Below are positions 10,101 to 21,692 of a stretch of 64,000 nt of DNA, one piece after another. A program made the position numbers and the translations under genes. The DNA is from Hemicordylus capensis (taxonomy: Eukaryota; Chordata; Lepidosauria; Squamata; Cordylidae). A model generated the notes under the pieces. That model searched no databases. It was not told where the DNA came from and saw only the letters and a program-made list of their open reading frames with translations. The stretch's first letter is position 1, and the number at the start of each line of letters is the position of its first letter. The stretch covers positions 17,696,501-17,760,500 of the forward strand of contig NC_069662.1 of the NCBI RefSeq assembly GCF_027244095.1. Reading direction: 5' to 3'.

Positions 10101-13100
10101 TTCTGAAGAAGATGGTCTCCTGCTACGTGCTCTCCGTCCATTTGAAGACGAAAATGAGGTTAGAGGACCTAAGCCTGGGTTGGATGTAGGAACTTCATAT
10201 AGTTCTGCCCGGTCTGTGAGATTGGGTAGAGGGGCTCTCCTATGCATCCCGCCACCTTCTGAAGCACAACTGTCAGCAGTGCGTGGGTGAGCCCTTGATC
10301 CCTCCCCTTGATCTTAAGCTCCCCCCACCCCGCCCAGCTATTTAATTCTAAGTGAAAGTTGAATACTTTTTTAAAAGTTCCAGCCAGGCCTTCTCATGAC
10401 TCTATACATTTCTCTGTGACTGCCCTGTTTTAATGATTGTCTTATCCTGCATTTCTAGGATTCCCGAGGGTGGGTGAGAGAGGGAGAGAATGAGAATCTT
10501 TTTGTGAGCTGCCATGAATTCCTTTGTGAAGAATGGCAGCAGTACAGTGAGGGAAATAAGTATTTGATCCCCTGCTGATTTTGTCCGTTTGCCTTCTGAC
10601 ACAGAAATAACCAGGCTATAATTGGAATGGTAGGTTTATTGTAGCTTTGAGAGACAGAATAACAACAAACAAACCCTCAAAAGCCCAGTGCCCAAAAGTC
10701 AGCGATGGATTTGCATTGTAGTGAGGGAAATAAGTATTCGATCCCCTATCAACCAGCAAGATTTCAGGCTCCCAGGTGTCCTTTCACTATATGCAGGTAA
10801 TGAGCTGAGATGAGGAACACCCTCTGTAAGGGAGTGCTCCTAATCCCAGCTTGTTACAGTACCTGTATAAAAGACACCTGTCGATAGAAGCAAGCAATCG
10901 CTCAGCTTCCAAACTCACCACCATGCCCAAGACCAAAGAGCTGTCGAAGGATGTCAGGGACAAGGTTGTAGACCTGCACAAGGCTGGACTGGACTACAAG
11001 ACTATCGCCAAGCAGCTTGGTGAGAAGGTGACTACAGTTGGCACGATAACTCGCAAATGGAAGAAACACAAAATAACTGTCAATCTCCCTCGGTCTGGGG
11101 CTCCATGCAAGATCTCACCTCGTGGAGTTGCAATGATCATGAGAACGGTGACAAAGCAGCCCAGAACTACACAGGGGGAACTTGTCAATGATCTCAGGGC
11201 AGCTGGAACCATAGTCACCAAGAAAACAATTGGTAACACACTACGCCGTGAAGGACTGAAATCTTGCAGTGCCCGCAAGGTCCCCCTGCTCAAGGCAGCA
11301 CATGTACAGGCCCGTCTGCAGTTTGCCAATGCACATCTGAATGATCCAGAGGAGAACTGGGCGAAAGTGTTGTGGTCAGATGAGAGCAAAATCGAGCTCT
11401 TTGGCATCAACTCAACTCGCCGTGTGTGGAGGAGGAGGAATGCTGCCTATGAGCGCAAGAACACCATCCCCACCATCAAACATGGAGGTGGACACATTAT
11501 GCTTTGGGGGTGTTTTTCTGCTAAGGGGACGGGACACCTTCACCGCATCAAAGGGACTATGGACGGGACCATGTACCGCCAGATCTCAGGTGAGCACCTC
11601 CTTCCCTCAGCCAGGGCATTGAGAATGGGTCGTGGATGGGTATTCCAGCATGCCAATGACCCAAAACACACAGCCAAGGCAACAAAGGAGTGGCTCAAGA
11701 AGAAGCACATGAAGGTCCTGGAGTGGCCCAGCCAGTCTCCAGACCTTAATCCCATAGAAAATCTGTGGAGGGAGCTGAAGGTTCGGGTTGCCAAACATCA
11801 GCCTCGAAACCTTTCTGACTTGGAGAGGATCTGCAAAGAGGAGTGGGACAACATCCCTCCTGGGTTGTGTGCAAACCTGGTGGCCAACTACAAGAAACGT
11901 CTGACCTCTGTGATTGCCAACAAGGGTTTTGCCACCAAGTACTAAGACATCTTTTGTGAAGGCATTGAATACTTATTTCCCTCACTACAATGCAAATCCA
12001 TCGCTGACTTTTGGGCACTGGGCTTTTGAGGGTTTGTTTGTTGTTATTCTGTCTCTCACAGCTACAATAAACCTACCATTCCAATTATAGCCTGGTCATT
12101 TCTGTGTCAGAGGGCAAACGGACAAAATCAGCAGGGGATCAAATACTTATTTCCCTCACTGTAAGCCTTTGGAATAAATAACCCAGGTATCTTGATGGCA
12201 ATGCATGTTGGAATCCTTCTCCCTCTTTGTCTCTCTGCGTCTCACCCAGGATGGGGAGGAAGTGGCACGCAAGCCAGGTGATCGCTGGTTGATCCATGGT
12301 CCCCTGGAGTACGTGCCACCCGTGGAGGTGGAAGTCCTGGAACGGCGCCATTCCATTCCGCTGGCTGAGAATGAGGGCATTTACGTGCGGGATATCAAGA
12401 CAGGAAAGGTGAGCCAAACAAGCAGAACAGCAGTTACTGGATACTGGCTGCTTCTGGATGGGTCTTTAGCACATGTAGCCTAAACACATCAATTAGCAAC
12501 ACCACTGGGAATTGCACTTCCAGAGGTCACCTTCTGTCAAGTATCACTGCCTGCAGAAACAGTGGTGGCTGTGAAGGATACAATGTGACTTCTTTTCACA
12601 CAGCTCCATTTGGAAAGTGAGACGGAGTCTCCAAGCATAAGTTCTTAGGGCTTATTATTCTTCTCTGCCTTTTGGGGCTGCAAAACCACAATGATGGCAG
12701 CTACCACAATGATAGGTGCAGAGCTGCATGAATAAAATGTCTGTTGGATTACTCAAACTCTGGATAAACTTAGCTTGTACTCTGGATCTGACTGACTTGC
12801 AAATCGGAGATGCAGACAGAATTTGCACAAATTTTAATTGTGTGTCAGAGCTTTTTAATAAACACTTAGACCCATCGTTCTTAGCAAAGGGTTTCAATTT
12901 TTTATTCTGTTTCTAGTGGACTTTTAATTTGGTCTAGTTTTTAACTGAATATTATTAGTCTTAGTGAGTTGCCCTGAGCAGTATTGCGCTGGAGAGGTGG
13001 AATGCAGATATCTTAAATATATGTAATGCTTTGGGTTTGGGGAGGAATATTTGTCTTTCATTCTCTTAGTGGCCATTAGTTCTATATGGCTTTAATGTGG

Positions 13101-16100
13101 GATTAGACCCATGCATGGAGGCCAGATTGATTCATTTATTATAAAAAGTAGTACATAAACTTAACAAAGAATAATTCCATATCCTTCCCATTACCAGCTG
13201 CTGGATGTAAGCCACGGGAGATGGCTGTCTCTGCTCTCTGTGTGTGTGCGTGCGCATGTGCGTTTGTTCGTTCATTCCAGAGGTACTTAGGTTGCCACTT
13301 AGCATGTTTTGGCTGGCTGGCTTGAGTTGTCTGGGGCTCTTGTGTGAAACTGTTATTTGGGCAATTCCAAAGATAACTGAATCAGGCACGTTACCACTTT
13401 CTCAATCACTGTCACAATAAGCAAACTTGCAAGTTGATATTTTATACGGCGTACGGCGGAGGGAGGGGGAATGGCGGCGGGGGGCCAGGAGCGCCATTGC
13501 TAGCGCCCGTTATTCAACGGGCCAAAATTCACTTGTATTTTTATAAAACCCTTAATGATAGTGTCTGAAACAAGCAAAATACGTCAGTAATTGAATCAGA
13601 GTATTCAGGTATCTCTTCTGATTCCATTACTGACATATTTTGCAAGTTTTGGATGCTACCTATAATACTTAGGGGTTTTGTAAAAAAATATGGCCTTATA
13701 GAAAATGCTGTCTTGCCAGTGGATACATATAATATCAACTTGAAAACTTGCTTAAAGCTACAGTCACGGGAAAAGCAGCAGCCTGATTCCGTTACCCTTG
13801 GATTGTCGTCCAGTGTTTCCTTCTCAGCACAGCTGTGGGGTTAGTGAACTGCTCCTTCTTAATTGGCTGCTGCTCCCTACTGGGGGTAGGGTGGTTTAAT
13901 TTACTGGTTTCCCTCCTTTGTGTTTCATGTTTTATAGCAAAACAGTGCTATTCTGCTATAAGTGTAAGGAAACAGTAATTAAAGCATCCCCACACATGGG
14001 GAACTGTAGCTGACTAATAGGTGACCACTTAATTCCTCCCCCACCCCACCCCAGCTGTGCTGAAAAGGAGGTCATGAAATGGTCAGAACCTGCAAACAGG
14101 AAGCGTTTAATCAACATTGGAAAGGACCATTACCAAATGGAACTTATTTGTGAGTAAATAGCATAGAAGGATCTTGGTCCTTGGAAAGGACATTGCTGTA
14201 TAATATAGTGCTGTGTGGAATCTCTGTTATAATTCCTCTTCCAGCTAAATGTGAAAAAGCAGTGTTTTTCAGGAGTGCTAAAGGACTCTGATTCGGAGGC
14301 AACCATTACACTTCTGGTATTAATTCCAACTCTCAGGGAGAGATGATTTCAAATATGTCTCAGGCACATATTTTCAAGGGACACAGATGACTGCAGAGGG
14401 AAATGGAGAGATCAGCTAATATTGCCCCTCCCTCACTGTACGAGCAAAGCATCCCATTGTTCACACAAGTGTTAGCTGAGAAACGATCTTTTGTTTTACT
14501 AGACTTTATAAAGTGTATCTTCTTTGTTCTTATTGATTTCAGGCTGCAGGAACAAGGATTTTGTTTATCGATAGGTACAGGGGTGGTCTCCTCAGTAAAT
14601 TTCTAAGATGCCAGCAAGGCAGCAAGATGCTCTCCACTGCTGCTATCAGAGCAACTCTTTGGGGCCAGTCTGACCCTCTTAAACTGTGCAAAAAGCACCT
14701 CTCCTCACATGCCTTGCAAAGTTTGCAAGAAGCAGGAGAGAGGTGGCTACTGACAGCCTTCCCTCCTGGCCCCCGACACCACTTTCAATGCTTATAATGT
14801 TGGGTTTGGAAGCGAGCAGACCCCCAGGAGGGTGGTGGGGCAAGGCAGCATTTGATGCCATCCCTTGGGTGCTGCAATACCTTGGGCCGCCCCTGAATTG
14901 GATGGATATTCTCTGTGTTTGGTACTATAGTTCAGAATGCTTATGCATTGAACAGATTTAGAGCCTGCATTTAGGACTTCAAGGCAAGTTACAGACATAC
15001 GTCACAAATTAAAATGCACTCTGTATTGATTAAAAAGATTGTCTTTATCACTGAAGAATGCTAGAAGACATGGAACATGTTTGGATTGAAGAAAGCTTAC
15101 GATATGTCTTAATTTTTCTGCCTTTTAAAGTGTATAAACAGCCTCAAAACATATATTTTGTCAGCATATAAATGGTCTAAATTAATCAGAGCAGGCTTCC
15201 ACACACAAACCAGTTTACTCCTGATAATCTACTCTGGGGGGCCCTGTTTGCCTGATGACAGTGAGAACCCTCACAGTCAGGCGGCTGTTCTAGCTGTCTT
15301 GGCCTTGGGAATGGGGCAAGCCCTCCCAGAAGTGTAAACCCTTGTCTCTCTCTCCCTCTCTTTCTGCCCCACTACAGGTCCGAGCTGTAATTGGCCACAC
15401 TTACATGCTCTCTCAGGATGAGGAGCTGTGGGAGAAGGAGTTGCCGCCTCATGTGGAGGCCTTGTTGGCTATAGGGAGGGACCCGGTAGTTGATCGCTCC
15501 AGGGAAGCGTCTGAAGGGGGTAGTGGGGTGTCTCGTGATAAGACTCGGGCTGTGTCCTACCGTGTTCCTCACAATGCCGCTGTGCAGGTATATGACTACA
15601 AGGACCGTAAGTCCAGGTGAGAGGATCTGTGAGTGTGTGTTTTCCTGACTGTGGTGAAGTGGCAGAGAGGAGCATTTCACATGCCAGAGGGGCAAGGATC
15701 TAGGAAAGATGTGTGTAAAGGCAGAAGGGGGATTGGTAGAAGGTGAATGGTACCAAAGGCCAGGCCGGGGTGTAGAATATGGAAGGGAGAAGGAATGGAG
15801 TTGGGGCTGTAGCTCAGTGGTAGTGCATTTGCTTTGCATGCAGAAGGTTCCAGATTCAATCCCTGGCAGCCTCTCCAGGTAAGGATGAGGAGACCTCCTA
15901 CCTGGAAAGCTGCTGTCAGTCAAGACTAGACCATACTGTGCTAGATGGACCAAGGGTCTGACTCTGTATAAGGTAGCTTCTGTGTTCCTATGGAGAAAGT
16001 GGGCTTGGCACTAAGAATGAGGGTACTCTGAAGGGCAAGCAGGATAGTGGGAACAGGATTCCTAGGAACCAGGGCTTAGTTGCCAAAAAAAGAGAGGCCA

Positions 16101-19100
16101 GCACTGAATTAATGCCTTCTGATTGGAAACCTTTCCTGCTAATAACATATGAGTTGCTGCTTCTGCTTAGTAATGGGGATGAAAACGTGCACTTGTTTTC
16201 CTGGAATACAACCTGGCACCAAAAGCAGACTGTATGACTAATTGCAGCCTAGCTCTAATTATGCTCTGCTTGGGTATTAGAAACATATGGGAAGCTGTAA
16301 GGCAAGAATGCACCACTTTTGCCCTCTAGCTGTAGTTGGAATATGGCTCCTATCATTCCTGATTATTAGCCACTGTGGTTGGGGATTATGGGAGTTGTAG
16401 TCCAAAATGAGCTGGAGGGTGGAAGCTGTGCAGCCTTGCCATAAGGAATGGTTATTGAAGACTCTTCTGGGGTTGTTGAGAGCAGTGTGTGTTCCCTCTT
16501 TCTGAGATAATCTTCAGGCCAAAAAAAAAACAGGCTTTCATACCTCTCTCTTTCCTTTTCAGGGTAGTGTTTGGGCCAGAACTGGTGCTCTTGGGGCCAG
16601 ATGAGCAGTTCACGGTGTTGAGTCTGTCAGGGGGACGCCCCAAGCGCCCACATACCCGCCGCGCTCTCTGTCTCCTCCTGGGACCTGACTTCTTCACTGA
16701 CGTGGTCACTATAGAAACAGCCGATCATGCCCGCCTGCAACTTCAGTTGGCCTACAACTGGTGAGTGCCTTGAAGGAGACGGAATACAGCTGGGCTGGAG
16801 CAGGGTTGGATCCAGCAGGGAGTGGCAGGGTGCTCTGGCACCCCCTGTGGAAATTCTTGCTTATCACTAATCAAGGAAATGGGGAGATAGAAATATAAGA
16901 AGCAGGGAAGAAAGTACATCACAGAATGGAACAGCCTTTCCTCAATATTTCCAGAAATCCTCCAGGATTAGGAAAACTGAGTTCTTAGATTCTGCTTTCC
17001 CCCTTCTCTTACTCTGCGATAGAGTGTATTGGGGGTGGCAGTGGGGGGAGAAGTTTCTAAAGTCTTACACCCTTTTAACCTTAAGGATAGCTTTCCTTTC
17101 CTGCTAAAAAGGGCTTCTGAGGAGCTGTTGGGAATCCTTGCTTTCATTTCACTTATTTTTAAAGGTTGGATGTGTGTTTTGGCCATTGGATTAGTATTTT
17201 TTACTTTTCTCTCTCTAAAAAGCCTTTGGTGGGGGAATAATGTGTCCCTGGCCTGTTAAAGATTCCTGTTTCCTTTCTATTCCTGCCCCTCTGCTGATTA
17301 GGGCTGATTTTAGATTTCTTTAATGTTGCATGTGTGTTTGGGCATTGGATTAGAATTGCTGACTTCTCCTCACTAAAAAGTCTTTTTTTCCTAGTGTGCT
17401 GCGGATTCTTGCTTTTTACTTTTTTAACTAGGAGAACTGTCCCTTTTCATTCCAGCATATCATTCCTCCCAGTGGCTGTTGCTGGTGCCTCTCTTGTGTC
17501 TGATTTTTAGACTGTGGGTCCTTTTATTTATTTATAATATTTCTGTACTGCCTGATATCTGCATCTGTAGGCAGTATACACAATTTAAAACAAATATAAA
17601 ACAGAATAAAAACCATTTCACAAAACTAATTGGTTTTTATCCTATGAGACTGTTTCCAACTGTCATCACATGTGTTACAAAGGAGTGTTGCCTATACCCA
17701 GGGTGCTACCATCTTGAAACAACATGATGGAGTGGCCAAAAACAACAACAAAAAAGCATCAGGGTCTCCTAGGATCCACCTCCCATGTGCTGTGAATGTG
17801 GTTTGCATCAGACTGTAAATGAGAAAGTTATTTGACGCATGGATGGACAGACACACAGACATGCTGATGTCATAAGCCTCTTTCCCTCTGGAAAGTGGGC
17901 TTAAAAAAACATCAAATTTTAGAGGGAGGGAATGAGTTATGGCAATGGAAGTCGCAGCCCAGATACTTAAAAAAACAACACCAAAACATTTTTTATAACT
18001 CGTTCTCCCTCCAAGGAGCCCAGAGCGGTGTACTACATACTTAAGTTTCTCCTCACAACAACAACCCTGTGAAGTAGGTTAGGCTGAGAGAAAAGTGACT
18101 GGCCCAGAGTCACCCAGCTAGTATCATGGCGGAATGGGGATTTGAATTCGGGTCTCCCCGGTCCTAGTCCAGCACTCTAACCACTATACCCTGCTGGCTT
18201 GGTATAGGGATGGATGCAAGCCAAGGATGCAAATAGTATCCAGTGAAGAAAATGGTAGGGCAGTTCACATGATCATAATTAGGGTAGGAGAAGCCTCCGA
18301 CCCTAATTTGGGAGTTCTACGCACTCCCATTTGCCCATCATGTGTCAAAAACAAGGTTGGAAGTGCCGTCTGTGCTTATGTGCTAAGCCACAACTGTACC
18401 CAGCTGCTGAATGAGGCAGGAGGAACAGTCCTCTGACTCAGCTGCTGCTTAGTACACAAGCACAGGTGGCACCTCCAACCTTGATCTGCACTGACAGAGG
18501 ATCGGCAGGTGGGAGCACGTGCAGCTCCTGAAACGGGTTCAGAGGCCTCTCCTACCTGATATGAACTTCCCTAGTGTGTCTGGTGTCAGGTACATAAGCC
18601 CCATCTCCTGAAAGTCCAGCCCAAGACACATGCACATCTGTCTGTCTACACAACACTTTCTTGAGTTTTAATTAAATGCTGTTGTCTTTTCATAGGAACT
18701 ATAAAGTGTTTCTCTCCATTTTTCCACCAGGCACTTTGAGATCCCCTCTGCTGCTGAGGAATCCCGCCTCTTCAATGTTCCAGATTTTGTAGGGGATGCC
18801 TGTAAGATGTTAGCCTCACGCATCCGAGGGGCTGTAGCTGCTGTTACGTTCGATGACTTCCATAAGGTGAGTTGCACATCCCCCCCCCATAACCCTTTTT
18901 ATCTCCCCACCCCCCGCCTGTGATTTGATGTACACAAATAGGTATGCATTTTTCTCCCCTGCCATGGTCCATGGCCAAATTGAAGGACCTGGGGGGCTGT
19001 GACTGGGTCGGAGCTTATGTGACCCACCCTCTGCAGAGTCTTGGATAGATCTCGAATGGCCCTTCCTCTTGGTCAACTGCTTCAGGTTCAAGGCTTGTTG

Positions 19101-19836
19101 AAATACAAGCCCCATTCATAAAAGATGGAGTTTGTTCTCCTCTACACAGTAAACGTCATTACGGGTTGTATCTAGCCCATTAAGTGCAACAGTCTTTATT
19201 AGAATTTGACCCCCCACAACAGGCCTGTGAGGTGGGTTGGTCTAAGAGTGGGTAACTGGTTCAAGGTTGCTCAGTGAGCATCCAGCTGAGCAGAGATTTG
19301 AACCTGGGTCTCCCTAGTCCTAGTCTGACACACTAACCACTCTGCTGCACTAGCTCTTAAAACTTGGGGAGGAAAGCTATTTTTGCCAACTGCTGTGAGA
19401 TAGAACAATATCAAGGTTACTAGTCCAGTGTTCTTCATTGTAAGGCCCAGGGGCCGGTGGTGGTCCCCATCAAGCCTAAGTGTGACCCCCTGCCTGTGTG
19501 TGTAGGGCCTATGTGAAGCTTCAGCTGAAGCGAAATAGGCTGCACAGTCCCCAGGCATATGTGAAGGTGACTGTTCCCACCAGTGCTTTGCCCAGTGCTG
19601 GTGAGGCTCCTTTGAGGGAAATGGAGACCACCCCTTCACCATCTTGGGAAAGTATGCGGGGAATGCTGGGGAGTGTCATCCTTCCCAGTGCTTTCCTTCT
19701 AGAGCTCTTAAGAGTGGGCTCTATCCCTCCTAAAGGGCCCTCCCAGCACTGAGAAAAGTGCAGTACTGTGTAGTAGGGATGTGCACGAACCAATTCGGAG
19801 GCCCTTTTACAGACTTCCGAACCATTCCAAAAGTCC

Positions 19837-19888
<52 letters not shown>

Positions 19889-21637
19889 TGCGTGCGTGAC
19901 ATGTGTGTGAGGGCTATGCACACGTGCACCGGGTACTTCCGGTCTAATGTGCACCAGGGTGAGGAGGTATGCTGCCGCCCTGCAGTACCGTTTTTTAACA
20001 TAGCGGGAGGTGGGATATAGGAGCACCCTCCCCGCTCCTTAAAGCTAGCCCACCACCTTTGAACTGGCAGTTGCCGGTTCCGTGCACATCCCTACTGTGT
20101 GGAGGGGCCCGCACAATGGGAAATGACTCTCACATTGAAGGTCTTTTGCCAAAGTACCCCCTGCTTGGAAAATGGTGAAGATCACTGCACGAGTCCATCT
20201 TAAAATTGCTCTTGGCTTCAGTGTGTATTTGACAGCTTATTGCACCTACTCAATAAACAGAACCTGTGCTACCATATGTTTACTGGAATAAATGTCCCCA
20301 GAACTCGAACCGTCTGATCTGTGCTGCGGTGTTTGGGTTTGACGGAGAAGGGAAGCTGCGCAGCTCCTTACGCTTTGCCACCAATGGCCTGGTCATCAGC
20401 AGCATTGACATCCAGAGCGTGGAGCCTGTGGACCAGAGGACCCGAGATTCCCTCCAGCGCAGCGTGCAGCTTGCAATCGAGATCACCACCAACTCTCAGG
20501 AAGCAGCAGCCCGGTACCAAATGGCTCCGGGTTCAAAGGTTCAGGGTTGGCCCCAGGATCAGAGGGTGGGAGTGGGGGGATGTTGTACTGTGCCCCCCCG
20601 CCCCCTGATGGCTCTTTGTCCCCTCTTACATTTCCCTGGAAAGCGTCTGTCTGCACCCCTTCAAACTGGGCACCATAACGGAGATGGGAACAGATGGATA
20701 ATTCTCCTTTAGTGCTGCTACAAGAGTGGCAGCACTGAAAGAGGCGGATCCACTGCTGCTCAGCACTGAATAGTACACCTTCCCCTTGGTTCCTGCCTTG
20801 GCAAGTAATAGCAGGAAAAATGGAAAATGGGACCCTTGTTGAGAGGAGCAGCAGCAGCATCTTCGACCATGCCTGACCCCATGGGGAGATTTGCTGGGCA
20901 GCAGTGGGTGCTTCTGAGATCGATGAGGTCACAAGTAGGCCTTTCAGAGTGTGTGTGTGGGTCCTTTGGGCCTGTGCCCCACGTGGACAACCTGCTGTCT
21001 CCCAGGCAAGTGTTAGAGACCTGGAAGGGCCAAATACACATATACAAATACTATTCTGCCCTGTGGTTGAAGTCCTTCAAAGTGAAAATTCTTTGCCTGA
21101 GGAACTGCATCTTCCTCCGACATTCACATCAATGTCCCTGAAACACCTGTCATATTTGATGTGAGTTTGATAACATTATGAAACTCTCTCAACATCCTCC
21201 TGGAATTCCTTGAAATCATTGCAGCCAGTGCCATGTATGGTCAGCATTTGAAATCAAGATACGAATCCTGTGCCCTCGCCTCGCCTCTTTTCTCCCCTCG
21301 CCTCTTGCCTCTCATTTCAGTTATGCAGAGACTGGCTGCTGAAGTGATCAGGGAGTTAGAGCACCTTCCCTACAAGGAAATGCTAAAGTGTTTGAGGCTT
21401 TTAAGAAAAAAGCATAGGTAGAAGCACATGATAGACTACATCTCCCATCATCCCCAGGTGAAAGCCCAGGATAGAGCAACCTTGGGTCCCCAGATGTTGT
21501 GTAATTACAACTCCATCATTCTAAGCCATAATAGCCAGAGGCCATTGTGTCTGGGAATTATGGGAGTTGTTGTCCCACATCTGGGGATCCAAGACCCAAG
21601 TTTGTGAATTCTGTGACAGGTTTATAAAATTGTAGAT

Positions 21638-21692
<55 letters not shown>

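Larger units (their letters stand above)
10545..12161 (+). mobile_element. full-length Tc1-like transposon (Sleeping Beauty-type IR/DR)
   Basis: A 1617-bp element flanked by TA (10543-10544 and 12162-12163), the Tc1/mariner target. It has 195-bp terminal inverted repeats at 10545-10739 and 11967-12161, with three mismatches by eye. Each arm carries the motif 'gtgagggaaataagtatt' twice, once at its outer and once at its inner end: the IR/DR layout of Sleeping Beauty-like elements. Inside is an uninterrupted transposase frame. The near-identity of the arms implies a fairly recent insertion in MVP intron 7, sense to the gene. Confidence 0.95.
19426..20187. mobile_element. non-autonomous hAT-type element carrying a nested element
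   Basis: Terminal CAGTGTTCTTCA (19426) and TGAAGATCACTG (ending 20187) are imperfect inverted repeats. The flanks tactagtc and cacgagtc share six of eight bases, an aged 8-bp target duplication. Without its insert the element is about 430 bp and matches the copies at 4953-5335 and 37853-38318. The insert is described at 19774-20094. Confidence 0.65.

Noticed and set aside
15802-15900. tRNA-like A and B boxes (also at 25293, 46929 and 48258)
   Set aside because: They are heads of repeated SINEs with conserved downstream bodies, not tRNA genes; no cloverleaf with a plausible anticodon arm is kept.
15372-15953. 193-residue open frame on the minus strand
   Set aside because: Antisense shadow of MVP exon 9 plus a SINE.
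20483-20932. 149-residue open frame on the minus strand
   Set aside because: Overlaps MVP exon 12 and its intron in antisense, without family resemblance or splice support.
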